Shown in pieces: positions 47,822 to 60,936 of a stretch of 64,000 bases of DNA. Each line of letters begins with the position of its first letter. Within the stretch, counting starts at the first letter, position 1. The stretch covers positions 1 to 64,000 of the forward strand of contig JADNRY010000055.1 in assembly GCA_015501585.1 (NCBI GenBank), written 5' to 3'. Source of the DNA: Rhodocollybia butyracea. Its lineage: Eukaryota; Basidiomycota; Agaricomycetes; Agaricales; Omphalotaceae. The notes under the pieces were generated by a model. It did no database searches, was not told where the DNA came from, and saw only the letters and a list, made by a program, of their open reading frames with translations. A program made the position numbers and the translations under genes.

Positions 47822-48087
47822 TGTAACACCCCTAGGGTGGTCGTCCTTAATTCACACGAGAGAACACGACAAGGCTTTGCAATGTGTGTACTACAGGTGT
47901 AGAAAGAACTACAGTACATAAGCGCTAGACGTGAGTTTTATACTATGCATGACTTAATAGATAAGATTGACTATTAAATAGGCCGTTATCACTAGATAAC
48001 GGCGATGTGTGATTAGATGGAGCGCTATCACTTATTGATAGCGCCAGCAGGTCAGGACTGAGTCCATAAGACAGCGGAGGCGTTACA
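47822..48087 (-). repeat. Left LTR (3' LTR of the element)
   Basis: 266 bp, TGTAACACCCC to GGCGTTACA. Compared with the right LTR I count single-base differences near 47841, 47902 and 48072. Confidence 0.93.
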
Positions 48088-48459
48088 CCCTCCCCCACTA
48101 GATTAACATCTCAGACGTTAATCGATAACTGAAGCCGGAATATGGACTCCTAGTGATGGCGTATCACTAGTGGGCATTGAGTGTTGGCGTAACACTCGCA
48201 ATCCAGCATTGATCCGGCAGTAAGCCTACTGTAAAACAGCAGCGTATAATAATTAATATAGCGGGATTTTATCCCACTACTTGTGATACTACAAGTACTA
48301 AGTAGTACAGGTCAAGTAAGTCGACTGTAATGCAGGCCGACGGTCCAATACACGTGACTGGCCTGGAATCGTGTCAAGATGACCAGTTTTCAGGCCACTG
48401 ACTTGATACGGGTTTTGCGCCCATCCCGTTGCACTTGCATCGGAAATTTCTGCTTCAAC

Positions 48460-48625
48460 CACTAGTGGGACAATGCCCCATGGCAGGAAACTGCTCAGAT
48501 ACGTCCGAGAGTTGAATTTCGGTAGTATACTCAAGATTTTCGAGTACTGCAATCGACTACTAAATTCTCGCTGAGAATTTAATATGCGGAACTTCCGCTT
48601 GGTTCTCCCCCACAGAAAGAGAAGG
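48460..48625 (-). repeat. Internal direct repeat of the retroelement, copy 1
   Basis: The stretch with CTAGTGGGACAATGCCCCAT, GAGTACTGC and GCGGAACTTCCGCTTGGTTC recurs in diverged form at 49505-49665 (CTAGTGGGGCATAGCCACCA, CAGTACTGC, GCGGAAATTCCGCTAGACCC). This points to a duplication inside the element. Confidence 0.6.
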
Positions 48626-48919
48626 TACTACCTTCCTTCCAATGCAAATGGTATTGAGGATAGCATCATATCTATTGACATTAATAATGTCGTAGTATAC
48701 TTTATCGTCTATACCTCCATAGGAGGTATGTACGTTCGTGCCAAAATTATATTTGGCTTTGCTTCCTACAGTTCCTAACTGTAGAGAATGTTGGTCCGCC
48801 AATTGGTGGACTTTGATGTTCGCTAATTGAATGAATGCGGGGCTTAAAGCCTCGATTGTGCAGCCAGAGTCGAATAGCGTGAATGCTTCGACTCCTGTGA
48901 TTTCAATGATTGCCGTCAT
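48560..48919 (-). CDS. Retropepsin-like protease fragment of the LTR element
   Basis: 119 aa from ATG at 48919. The active-site signature AFTLFDSGCTIEALSPAF (D-S-G) is followed by LQLGTVGSKAKYNFGTNVHT and INVNRYDAIL, the usual start of Agaricomycete Gypsy-type Pol proteins, where the protease flap and second strand lie. The frame closes about 40 residues later, where full-length elements would run into reverse transcriptase. It lies about 0.85 kb beyond the gag frame. The cleavage role is inferred from the family; whether this truncated domain is active cannot be told. Confidence 0.8.
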   Translation of the reverse strand: MTAIIEITGVEAFTLFDSGCTIEALSPAFIQLANIKVHQLADQHSLQLGTVGSKAKYNFGTNVHTSYGGIDDKVYYDIINVNRYDAILNTICIGRKVVPSLSVGENQAEVPHIKFSARI

Positions 48920-49504
48920 AAGACGGCGATTTTGGACTGGACCTTGGTTGAGGTCTGGTCATAAGTCTACTAGACTTATGAATACCTTCACCCGTATTGA
49001 GTTTAGGCTCTTTGTTAGGTGTGTTAATAACCGCCATACGATCAGTGCCTTCCAGTTGTATCTGGTGGCTTTGAGGATTGAGCAACAAGAACGAGTCATC
49101 GTTCCAGTTATTCTCTAGGCATGTGATCAATCATGTAGTAGGATATTTATCCCGCCACTTGTAATCCTACCAGTCGACAAAGTCGAACAAGGCATGCAAT
49201 ATGATAAGATTATCTGAACTGATAATCTACTTAGTCCAAACTAATACTAGTTTGGACTGAGATGACATCATATGTCAAAGCTGCAGTGCAGGCGCAGTGG
49301 GGTATCAGTCTCAATCTTAAAGATTTAGTCTGATATGCCATTATCAGGCGCCTTAATGATGTCATTAATATCGGAACTGATAATCAGTTCCGATAGTAAC
49401 TTATGACACATTGGTTACTGGTCAGATGATAAGTATAGAATTTTGGCGAAAGTCGCCACATTTTTCTACTAGTCACCTGACTTAATTTTCATCGGTACGA
49501 TCCG

Positions 49505-49665
49505 ATTCAAATGCTAGTGGGGCATAGCCACCACGATGGTTTAACTCGGAAACTTCCGAGAGTAGATGTTGCAGACTCGGAACTTCCCAGTACTGCGTTA
49601 AAATAAAATTCTACGTAAGAATTACATGTGCGGAAATTCCGCTAGACCCTCTCCCTCTTTAAGAG
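49505..49665 (-). repeat. Internal direct repeat of the retroelement, copy 2
   Basis: Diverged match to 48460-48625. Both copies contain a GCGGAA...TTCCGC palindrome and a run resembling TCTCCC...AGAGAAGG. Confidence 0.55.
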
Positions 49666-49932
49666 AAGGATTATTGATGTACTTGTCCACTGGATGAGTC
49701 TTAATGCAAGAGACATGCAATATAGATGCAGTCTTTGAATACTATAGTACAGACCGTTGGTCTGTTACGCTTCTGAAGATTCCTCCTCGACAGGTTCAAG
49801 AGTGTATTCACTCTCAGAATTTATTTCTTCATCATCGACGATGTCAATGACTAGAGTTTCATGAGAATCCATATCCGGACTCTCTATATCTGAGTTGGTA
49901 TCTTCCATCTCGTCCGCATCTTCTCTCCTCGA

Positions 49933-52254
49933 CTAGAGATAGTATTCATAGAGGGCAATATTGTCCTCAATGCGTGTGACGGCCTTGACCATCGTTTTGA
50001 GATTGGCGTATTCAGGGACAATACCCTGGTCCGTCAGTTGATTGAGAATATCAATGGGTAATCCACTGATAAATTGTTTGCGCATCAGATACGCATTTGG
50101 TTGCTGCTGCATCCTAGATGCCCAGCGTACCAGCTTTGAGTAATAATCTCGTACTCCACTAGTAGGGGAGTACATAACGTCCTCAAACTGCTGTGCAGCT
50201 TGATGGATGGTAGATGCTTGAACGCACCTATCAAAGACTCCGATTACGGCGTCTTCAAAATTCCAGACCAGTTTGGTCCGGTGAGCACCAACGACTTCAT
50301 CGTTGTACCAATCAAGGGCTTTGTCCTTTAAAAACATGCCCAAAAGCTGAAGGCGGGCGGCATCATAACCCGGCCCGCAATAACGGTTGGCTTTAAACCA
50401 CCAAAGCAGTGACAGTAGCCACCGCTCAAAGACTTCCACATCCGGCATACCAAAGTATGCCTCTGGATTAGGAATCTTGATTGATTTCACTCCTTCCAAC
50501 GGAGGGAGTGGAGTATTCACATACTTGCGTATTTGTTTTCGGTACACTTTGTGTACCGAGTGCTGCCAGCTTTTACGACGGTCATCGTCGTCTGTTTTGG
50601 CGCGGAGTTTAGCTACAGCGTGTCGCTGTTGCTTTTTGTTGAGTTTCTCAGCAGACTTGAACAATTGTTCAATGCATGAATCGTCAGATGACAATGTGGA
50701 TTCTGGATCAGAGTGATCCGAGTTAGATGGTTCATCATCCCAGGGAGTGCGTGCGCGGTGTCGTTTGTCGCCATTTCTCCCCCTTCCTATTCCGTTACTG
50801 GAATTGGAACTGCGATTTTTGTCTGGTGCTCTTTGAGCACTGGACGGTCCAGCATTATGCTTTGTTACCGGAGTCGCTGACTCCTGGTATCGTACCTCAT
50901 TTAGCACAAGAAGGTCGATGGGTAATCCATCTTCATTGAATCCCACCCACTGGTCGGGAAGTTTCGGATGAGCGCTTCCATATTTATGGATGCTCAAATT
51001 CCTTTTTTGCTGAGTCGCAACACGACTCGGCCAGTCTGACAGTACACCTGTCGGACGCTTTGGAGGTGGAACCTTCTGTGCAGACTCAGCGACTATGCGT
51101 GAGCCTTGGTTCAGAAAATTCTTATGATGCGTTGCATCATTCGACTTGATCTTTATCTCCGGCGGAGGTTTAGGTAGCTTTGTTGGATCACTAATATGTG
51201 ATCTTCGAGGAGATTGTACTTCCTTGAGTTTGTATTGATTGAAGGCATTCATACGCCTCCGATCCATGGACATAATAGTCAGTTCAGTATTACTGTCCGA
51301 CATTTTTAGCAACTTAGTTGCTGCATTTGCTGCTTGTACAGCGGTAGTGTGAGATGCACTCCGTACAGACGGTAGTGCCAGTTGTGGTGCCGATGATATC
51401 ACCGGCGGTACTGTGTGTTGTACAGTACCTACGTATATGGCTTGCGCCATAGGTATTGGATGACTGTTACAGTCATCGGGTGCAGACGCCGTAGATCTGA
51501 CCCATTGTGTCAGTTCCTCCCGTTGTGCTGGTGTTGATGGAAGTGCTCGCGGTCCTCTTGGAGCCGGCGATGCTCTTCCGGTGGTGGGACTAAGTCTCAC
51601 CCGAGGCATATAGCCAATAGGACTCGATGAGTCCATCGGCACTGTACTAGTAGTATGTCCCCTAGGAACATACGGTGTCTCTACCGGATCCATAGGATCG
51701 CGGTGCCCATAGTTAGCACTAGGAATATATCCTTGTGCACTCGTATGATCAGCTTGGACATGTTGTCCAATCTTAGCCTGTACGCGATGTGATCGCCAAG
51801 GCTCAACTGCATGATGTTCATCCTGAACGTCGTCATTTGATGTGGACCATTTCATAGTCCGCAATAACTCAGGTGTGGCCGACACATGTCGGGCCACAGG
51901 CATAGCGATACGCATATCACTACCAACAGGTTTTGAAGAAGATACTTCTTCATCCTTATCAAAGTGTTTTTGGACTATTTGGTCCAACTCACTTACAATC
52001 ACATCAAAGGTTCGCTTATGATCCTTTTGGGTTGCTTGAACTGTCTCATTCAGTTCTTTCATTCTAGAAATAATGTCAGCTATGCTGACTATCTCATCGT
52101 TCTTTTGAACACTTGAAGCGTTCAAGCTTTCAGGCAATGCCTGTGCCTTTACGGACCTGGCAACAGGCAGTATGGTTGGTGACGTGGCACCAGTAATGGC
52201 AGCGCGATTGCTCGCACTTGCTTGCGACTTCTCTGATGGACTTAAAGAGGTCAT
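49933..52254 (-). CDS. Gag polyprotein of the LTR element
   Basis: 773 aa from ATG at 52254 (MTSLSPSEKSQASASNRAAI). The N-terminal two-thirds are disordered with Pro/Ser-rich and basic stretches and one short coiled-coil-like helix (IADIISRMKELNETVQATQK). Residues 590-770 form the retrotransposon Gag domain: IPNPEAYFGMPDVEVFERWL, LLWWFKANRYCGPG, LGMFLKDKALDWYNDEVVGA and YYSKLVRWASRMQQQPNAYL. No CCHC zinc knuckle is visible before the stop. The first stop is a TAG. The same frame then stays open for 51 more codons (49932-49765) with a strongly acidic sequence (DVE-, SESEYTLEPVEEESSEA-like), so a readthrough extension or a nonsense mutation is possible. The frame is otherwise intact over 2.3 kb. 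Confidence 0.85.
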   Translation of the reverse strand: MTSLSPSEKSQASASNRAAITGATSPTILPVARSVKAQALPESLNASSVQKNDEIVSIADIISRMKELNETVQATQKDHKRTFDVIVSELDQIVQKHFDKDEEVSSSKPVGSDMRIAMPVARHVSATPELLRTMKWSTSNDDVQDEHHAVEPWRSHRVQAKIGQHVQADHTSAQGYIPSANYGHRDPMDPVETPYVPRGHTTSTVPMDSSSPIGYMPRVRLSPTTGRASPAPRGPRALPSTPAQREELTQWVRSTASAPDDCNSHPIPMAQAIYVGTVQHTVPPVISSAPQLALPSVRSASHTTAVQAANAATKLLKMSDSNTELTIMSMDRRRMNAFNQYKLKEVQSPRRSHISDPTKLPKPPPEIKIKSNDATHHKNFLNQGSRIVAESAQKVPPPKRPTGVLSDWPSRVATQQKRNLSIHKYGSAHPKLPDQWVGFNEDGLPIDLLVLNEVRYQESATPVTKHNAGPSSAQRAPDKNRSSNSSNGIGRGRNGDKRHRARTPWDDEPSNSDHSDPESTLSSDDSCIEQLFKSAEKLNKKQQRHAVAKLRAKTDDDDRRKSWQHSVHKVYRKQIRKYVNTPLPPLEGVKSIKIPNPEAYFGMPDVEVFERWLLSLLWWFKANRYCGPGYDAARLQLLGMFLKDKALDWYNDEVVGAHRTKLVWNFEDAVIGVFDRCVQASTIHQAAQQFEDVMYSPTSGVRDYYSKLVRWASRMQQQPNAYLMRKQFISGLPIDILNQLTDQGIVPEYANLKTMVKAVTRIEDNIALYEYYL

Positions 52255-52440
52255 TGAGAACACGTTAGTTCTCTTTTCGGGTTTTTAATTGCTTGGCAAT
52301 TGTGATAGCGGGTCAGAATAGTGATGGCTTCTAAAAGAAGCAAGTTTTGTATGCGTAGTATACGGAACACGTTGAATTGAGTACTTAGATACTGAATTCT
52401 TAAGAACACTAGTAATATTATTACTTGATGTTCAAAAAAG

Positions 52441-52706
52441 TGTAACACCCCTAGGGTGGTTGTCCTTAATTCACACGAGAGAACACGACAAGGCTTTGCA
52501 ATGTGTGTACTACAGGTGTAAAAAGAACTACAGTACATAAGCGCTAGACGTGAGTTTTATACTATGCATGACTTAATAGATAAGATTGACTATTAAATAG
52601 GCCGTTATCACTAGATAACGGCGATGTGTGATTAGATGGAGCGCTATCACTTATTGATAGCGCCAGCAGGTCAGGACTGAGTCCATAAGACGGCGGAGGC
52701 GTTACA
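52441..52706 (-). repeat. Right LTR (5' LTR of the element)
   Basis: 266 bp, same ends as the left LTR and followed by the second TGTAC target-site copy (52707-52711). In the element's orientation this is the promoter LTR. Confidence 0.93.
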
Positions 52707-52711
52707 TGTAC

Positions 52712-53446
52712 TCTGAAAAAAAATCAAGTTGGTGCATATAATGATTTCTTGTCGTCTTTATTTGAAACATGAAATACAATTTGAATGGGTGGACAGTTTG
52801 ACTAGTTGCACACAGCTGAATCAAAGTACAACTCCGAAAGCACAAGTCCCAATCTGGTCCACCAGGATGTACACTGACCAGAGGGGAACAGCCCGGATTT
52901 CAACTAGTACTGTTTGGATTGTAACCTTAGTTTGATGCTGGAGAACGGGTTTAAGTGGGGTTAGGGTGGAGTACGATGCCGATGATGAATCCAAGTTTGT
53001 GAATCTATTCGGTTTGCTCCGAGTCTTAGGCAACGCACCGTACAGGGGCGGAGGATGAATAATACTGGGGCAGGTCTAATTGCAAGAACTCCGCTGAGGA
53101 GGATAGCAACCGGATCTCTTTCTGCGACCTGACGTCTCAAAGGCAAATTAGGGGGCGACTGCTCCCCTATTTCATACACCCACCAGGTATCTCATTGCCT
53201 GGATGGTAGAATTCACGCTAATCTCAGTCCCGGAAGTCGAGGAATGGTGGAAAATCAAACACCGGATATCAACTTGAGGCGAAATGAATCGTAGGACCAG
53301 CAACATTACAAGCATTGGAATATAGCTCAGGAGCATTTAAACCCCATCGGTTGAGTAGAAGAGAGTAAAAGGGGAGGGCGAAAAGGCGGTCTGTAACACG
53401 CATTTCTCGGATCACCGTTGAATCTTGGGCCAAGGAAACTGCAGGA
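52712..53446. other. Spacer between the LTR element and esterase copy 2
   Basis: 735 bp with no supported gene. Confidence 0.5.
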
Positions 53447-53552
53447 TGTTCACAAGAGGACAGCGGGTCAGCTGCTTCCGGGGGTTAAGAGCGTTTAGCC
53501 CATGTGTATAGCCTCTTTACATGGTTCATATAAGATGGGTAGGTTCTACATG
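53447..53552 (+). promoter_or_regulatory. Conserved upstream block of esterase copy 2
   Basis: GATGTTCACAAGAGGACAGC, TCAGCTGCTTCCGGGG, GTTTAGCCCATGTGTATAGC and TTCATATAAGATG recur in the same order upstream of copy 3 (56302-56405). The CATATAAG element lies about 50 bp before the ATG and is probably the TATA box. Confidence 0.65.
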
Positions 53553-53582
53553 AGTCTTTCTCTTCAAGCGTTGAAGTTTACT

Positions 53583-55956
<2,374 letters not shown>

Positions 55957-56301
55957 ATTTTTGGCTTTTAGATGATTGCCAGCTCTTGTGTGGTCTAGGG
56001 AAAGAAGAAAAAAACTGTGAATATGTATGAGTACTTCTCGTCGTCATAATTGCAGCGTGAAATGTGACGTTGAGGGAACTGATGACTACATTTGGACTAC
56101 ATGATGAGCAGTGGAAAGTTCATGATACAAGTTAAAACGTGATTTGAGGCGACCGCATCAAACAGCTTGAGTGCTAGTAGATCATCGGTAGTAAATCAAA
56201 AGGTGTGGGTGCAGCAATGAATCATAAGATCAGCATTATTATTACAAGCGTAGAGTGTGAGTGGTGTTGAAGCATACATATAATTGGAATACTCATCACT
56301 A
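55957..56301. other. Spacer between esterase copies 2 and 3
   Basis: 345 bp without an ORF of note; AT-rich 3' flank of copy 2. Confidence 0.5.
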
Positions 56302-56405
56302 TGATGTTCACGAGAGGACAGCTAGTCAGCTGCTTCTGGGGCTAAGATTGTTTAGCCCATGTGTCTAGCCTCTTTACGCGGGTCATATAAGATGAGTAGG
56401 GTGTG
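56302..56405 (+). promoter_or_regulatory. Conserved upstream block of esterase copy 3
   Basis: GATGTTCACGAGAGGACAGC, GTCAGCTGCTTCTGGGG, GTTTAGCCCATGTGTCTAGC and GTCATATAAGATGAG, matching copy 2 and, in part, copy 1 (TCAGCTGCTTC and CATATAAA). Confidence 0.65.
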
Positions 56406-56443
56406 CACCCTTTCTCGATTCTCTCCCAGCGTTTGCGTTTACC

Positions 56444-58851
56444 ATGGTTCAGTTACACCTCATCATATTTGGATTTCTCTTTAGACTCGTTCAATCTCAA
56501 TCTTCTGCATCCCTGGATGTCTCTTTGACCTCCGGCCGTTACTCCGGTGTCGCAACTGCGAATGGAACAGACAAATGGTTAGGTATACGATATGCGACTC
56601 CACCTGTCGGTAACCTTCGGTTCAAAGCCCCCTTACCTATCACCAAGCCAAGCAACACTCTCCAAAACGCCTCAGATTTCGGAAACGCCTGCCCTCAACG
56701 ACCAATGACAACTTTAGGAGCACCGAGGAGTGAAGATTGTCTTTTTCTTAACGTATGATGCTTTTCCAAAGTTTGGAGGTACCATATTGGTTCATCGGTC
56801 ATGTTTTCAGGTCTGGAGACCCCAAAATACTACCGTGAAGGCGAACCTTCCTGTTTTAGTCTGGATACATGTGAGTAATGTGCGTCATTCCCTGATATAC
56901 ACCTACCTATTATCTTTCACAGGGAGGAGCTTATGATAGCGGGTATATTTCCCGCTGCATAAGAATTTTATTCGTGTATACTTACTGATGGACTCGTCAT
57001 AGCGCCGCTTCTGATCCTGCATACGATCCTACTCGTGCGTCTGTATTTCATGATATGTTTGATTCCATATAACTGGCTAGCAGGGATAGTCACTCGGAGT
57101 GCTGACGTTGGACAACCCATTGTTTTCGTCTCAATGTTTTAATCTTCACTCAGTCTTGTGTACTTTTCTCTAACTTGACCGTCTCGCTAGAAACTATCGT
57201 GTCAATACCTTCGGATTCGTAAGTGTCGCTCAGATCTACTCTGTATGGAACTCATTGCCTCTGTAGCTTGCCAGTTCGCTAGTTGCACCTGCAGATCTCA
57301 ATGCTGGCTTACTCGATCAACGCATGGCATTTGAATTCATCCAAGATAACATTGCTGAGTTTGGGGGGGATCCAAGCAAAGTAAACTTTCCACTTGTTAT
57401 TATCTTCGCTCAATACTCACCGCTATGTAGGTTACGATTTGGGGCCAGGTATGAATTTGTTTAGTCGGTTGATCTTGCGACTTACAACTTCCGGTCTTCC
57501 GATCAGTCTGCTGGAGCAGGAAGCGTGGAAGCACACTTGTTGTATCCGGCCAACCAAACGCTATTTAGAGCTGCTATAGCGGACTCCTCAGTTGGACCAT
57601 TGTAAGCCCCGCCTCATTACATAGTTGAAACTACATACATCTCACTGTCGGTGAATGCAGTAAAAACTCCCCTCCTGCATCTACTTACGATAAACCTGGG
57701 AAACCCTTCAGCCGCCTCCTTGAAGCCACCGGATGCACTTTTGGTCCAGAAGCAATCGCATGCCTGCAAAGTGTACCATTCGAGGTGAGTAATAAAGTCG
57801 ATGCGTCGGATGCCATCCGAAGTTTCTGTCTCAAACAATGATCTGTAGACTTTACTAAATATCAGTAACGCGATGATTGACGCGACCTTGAATGCGCAAC
57901 TATGGCAGCCTTCCATCGGACCACTGGGGAGTTTCGCTGATACTCGAGCATCGATCAAGATTCAGAACAAGGACTTCCTTCATGTACCCTACCTCGGAGG
58001 AACTAATGTAAGTCTATCCAAAAATGCGTTTATGGTGCGCTGGTGGTTCACTACTTTCTACAGGTTAACGAAGGAACAACATTCAGCGGATCTGTGTTGG
58101 GTCTGAACCTCACGGGCACTGCGCAAGACGACGCCTTCGTGAACTTCATAGGCCACCTCGTTATTGACAACAGCACCTTGACTAATGATGTCTACAATGA
58201 TATCCTGGAAATGTGGCCGGCAAATGACCCGCTTTCAGGAGCACCTTTCAATACAGGAGACTCCTTGTTCGACCGTGCCGAAGCCTGGTATACCGACGAG
58301 ATGTTCTTGGCACCCAGACGATTGTTCTTTGAAAACGCTGCTCCCTTGCAGCCAATGTTTGCTTACTATTTTCGAGAATTCTACCCTGGAGGTAATTTTA
58401 CTCTTGGAGGTAAGTATTTTAAACTCAAGGATCTTTGCAAACCCACTTTGGCGTAAACTTGTAAAGTGTACCATGCGTCAGAGCTACTAGTACTCTTTGG
58501 ACCAGTCCCAGATCCCACCATCGAAACTGATTTTGCCAACCAAATGCTCGGTTTCTACTTGAATTTCATTTACAATCTGAATCCTGGAAGTGAGCTCGAA
58601 CTAATCCCCTTCGATATGCTCCGATTATACCGATGATTAATTATCGATGTAGAATCGTGGCCAAGGTATACGACAGAATCGAAGAGTGTGATGCAATTGA
58701 AGCGCGATAACATCACTGCGATTCCGGATAGTACGTTTGGTATTCGTTCTAAATCTCTACCCAACATTCAAGATACATCTATGTAGACTGGGACCTTCAC
58801 AGAACTGATTTTCTGCTCACCCAGAAAGTTCTCAGCGAATTCCAGAAGTAG
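56444..58851 (+). CDS. Secreted type-B carboxylesterase/lipase, tandem copy 3
   Basis: Third intact paralogue, from [20 protein letters not shown] to VLSEFQK. Exon 1 is nearly identical to copy 2. The nucleophile elbow is again split by the 18-nt exon VTIWGQ. Triad elements are present: [15 protein letters not shown] (Ser), [15 protein letters not shown] (acidic) and [15 protein letters not shown] (His). The C-terminus differs most: [20 protein letters not shown] and [15 protein letters not shown]. All joins are in phase with GT-AG introns, including the acceptor after the SDP exon (CATAG/C), which differs from the other copies. It is expected to be secreted and to hydrolyse esters. Copies 2 and 3 look closest to each other, suggesting the most recent duplication. 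Confidence 0.88.
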
Positions 58852-59499
58852 AGTTGAAGGTGCAGGGGCACTCCACCGCACTTCGACGTAGGTGGTCGAT
58901 TACTCCAGTATTACAACACACCTCATGGCACACGAAGACAGGAATTTGATAGTATAACACTGAAGTCCTTATCCAGCAATAGTCATAGTATAGGATAAAA
59001 GCTCCTTTTTGATTCCTGCCTTCGACATATACATCTTACTGAGTGTCGTTAATGACGGCTACCGGGATTTCGACTGAACGGCCTCCTATTTCCCTTCGAG
59101 AAATGAAGGTATTGCGAAAGGTCGTTACTGACTTGACTGGATCCTTTCAACAAGTTCCCCAAGTAATAAAGTTAGAAGAAACCAACCTTCTTCGTATTAT
59201 TCAAAAATGGGAAGCGATTCATATGATGGGTTGGTCGGACTCGTAAAGAGATTTTCTCTGGGTGCTATGGCAGTATGGAGGAGGAGCGGCCACTAGCAGG
59301 AATACATATTCAGTGTTGTATAGATGTTTGGGTTGGTGATCAGGACGCTTCGTTTGGATATATATAGATAGATACTAGGAGAACTTGATACTGTTACATC
59401 AGAGCTATTTACCTTCTCCCATCGATAGTCGTGTCGCTAACCTATAGAAGACAGGAGTAAGTTATCAAAGGTTATTATGAAAATTCAATTCGTTGAGGC
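58852..59499. other. Spacer with one short ORF
   Basis: About 650 bp. A 65-codon frame at 59052-59246 (MTATGISTERPPISLREMKV...) is helical and charged but has no recognised relative or splice partner. Otherwise nothing supported. Confidence 0.4.
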
Positions 59500-60936
59500 T
59501 TAGCAGATTACACAATCTGAAGGACCAAGCCACTTTTGATCATATCTACTACATGGACATTTGATCCACTCTGCTATATTCCGGCTTGTCCAGTCGAGCT
59601 CTAAAACCTGGACAGATGGCCATTCCGCGATCACGGCTTGAGCGAACAACGAAGCACGCTCTGGTTTCCAGTGTCCGTTTTGCATATGCAGGGCGTGTGC
59701 ACTCGGATACACTACGCGACCCCATCGCACGAAACCAGCGATACTGGTTTCGGAGAGGGTCCCAAAGTCGTTGATTTCCAACTCCAACAAATGCTGAAAA
59801 GTGAATTTCGTCAAGGACGGTTTCGGCTTCCTTGAGTTCAGCGTGGGCAACGACTTGGCTGAAATCACGAGCTTTCGGATTGTAGAGCGTGTGTGTATGA
59901 GAGCAAAGAGGTCCGACAGTTGCTTTTTGGCAAGCGGACCTGGTGGTGTCACTTCAAAACCCACGTCTACGTAGGGCACGATATGGATTATTTGCAGGTT
60001 GCAAAGTATGTCCTTTCCATCAGGACCTGAAATGAGATGGTATAACTGTGGCAATGTTCCTTTGAAGGTTTTGATATGTGGTAGAGGATGCTGGGTCTTA
60101 GAAGAGGTCGTAGTCACCGCAAACTGACCTGAACAATCCACGTAATCTAAATTCTTATGGCGACTGGCAAAGTCAGCTAAAACACTGATATCGGAAGCCT
60201 TCCCTCTGGATTGGTCTCTGAAAAGCCCTCCGTAATTGGCTCTCATAAACGATAACGTCTGAAGAGACGGTATGCAAAGCTTTGGAAGAATCTCGGTCCA
60301 TTCTTGGGAACATTCCAAGATGAGACATGAGACGGCCGGAGAGGAATTTAAGAGTGAGATTATCCATTTTCGATGGGGTAGAGTGCGCAAAAAGCCATCG
60401 GAAACCGTGAAACTAGAGAGGCGGCCGTAAGGTGGCAGATTATATTTGAATGACCCCTTTACGGGCGGCACGATGCCTTGAATATCGAGCTGTCTGTATC
60501 CCAGGCCTTGCGCTTCCTGGAGTAGACCTTCGAAAGCCTTATGAAAGGCAGAGGTGAGACAACGGCCGGGATTGTTGAACCTAAGTTTAACGGTATTCAT
60601 CCTTTGAATCGGCCTGATGATGGAAGCCAAAAACCTCAACTCCTTGACGGTACTAGATGCAGAAAACTGGCAGTCCAAATGGTAGACATTTGTTAAACTG
60701 CCCAGGATACTCGCTATATTTTGGAGTTCTTTGAAAGAAACTTCGGTGCCGTATCTAGGCAGGGCTGACACATAGAGATAGTGGCCACCGAATCTGCCGA
60801 GACGCTGTAGATAGTGGTTTCCAGCTATTCGATTGAATATCTTGCACGACAGGGCTAGGGGGATTAATGAGCCCTGCTCGGTTAGGCTGCAGATAATAGA
60901 GAGCAATTCCTCAGGAAGGTCAAGTAACTCGGCCAT
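59500..60936 (-). CDS. F-box protein (F-box gene 3)
   Basis: A single uninterrupted frame of 478 aa from ATG at 60936. Residues 3-37 are an F-box: LLDLPEELLSIICSLTEQGS then LIPLALSCKIFNRIAG. The remainder is LRR-like with irregular spacing (YHLDCQFSASSTVKELRFLA, MNTVKLRFNN, SCLILECSQEWTEILPKL, LQTLSFMRANYGGLF, VQVLELDWTSRNIAEWIK). The protein ends in a Cys-containing tail (CPCSRYDQKWLGPSDCVIC). Function: probable SCF substrate receptor; substrate unknown. It is unrelated in sequence to F-box genes 1 and 2 beyond the F-box. Such single-exon F-box genes are numerous in Agaricomycetes. It diverges from MIC60. Confidence 0.85.
   Translation of the reverse strand: MAELLDLPEELLSIICSLTEQGSLIPLALSCKIFNRIAGNHYLQRLGRFGGHYLYVSALPRYGTEVSFKELQNIASILGSLTNVYHLDCQFSASSTVKELRFLASIIRPIQRMNTVKLRFNNPGRCLTSAFHKAFEGLLQEAQGLGYRQLDIQGIVPPVKGSFKYNLPPYGRLSSFTVSDGFLRTLPHRKWIISLLNSSPAVSCLILECSQEWTEILPKLCIPSLQTLSFMRANYGGLFRDQSRGKASDISVLADFASRHKNLDYVDCSGQFAVTTTSSKTQHPLPHIKTFKGTLPQLYHLISGPDGKDILCNLQIIHIVPYVDVGFEVTPPGPLAKKQLSDLFALIHTRSTIRKLVISAKSLPTLNSRKPKPSLTKFTFQHLLELEINDFGTLSETSIAGFVRWGRVVYPSAHALHMQNGHWKPERASLFAQAVIAEWPSVQVLELDWTSRNIAEWIKCPCSRYDQKWLGPSDCVIC

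Larger units (their letters stand above)
47822..52706 (-). mobile_element. Non-autonomous LTR retrotransposon (Gag and protease only)
   Basis: A 4.9 kb element with identical-length 266-bp LTRs (47822-48087 and 52441-52706), each bounded by TGTAAC...GTTACA and flanked by a TGTAC target-site duplication. By eye the LTRs differ at three positions, so insertion is recent. The orientation is minus: a polypurine tract (GTGGGGGAGGG on the minus strand, 48088-48098) adjoins the left LTR, and gag and protease read leftwards. No reverse transcriptase, RNase H or integrase frame is present. Gag and protease resemble those of Ty3/Gypsy-type elements of Agaricomycetes. Next to the right LTR I see no TGG-type tRNA primer site (the minus strand reads CTTTTTTGAACATC). 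It probably moves with enzymes supplied in trans. It sits 38 bp downstream of esterase copy 1. Confidence 0.9.

Noticed and set aside
47950..48060. Hairpins TATCACTAGATAACGGCG and GCGCTATCACTTATTGATAG read as a possible CRISPR or attachment site
   Set aside because: They lie inside the LTR and are duplicated in the other LTR; no repeat-spacer array, and the genome is eukaryotic.
53502..53582. 27-residue N-terminal extension of esterase copy 2
   Set aside because: It lies in the conserved promoter block, includes the TATA-like element and would bury the signal peptide; copies 1 and 3 start at MVQLHL.
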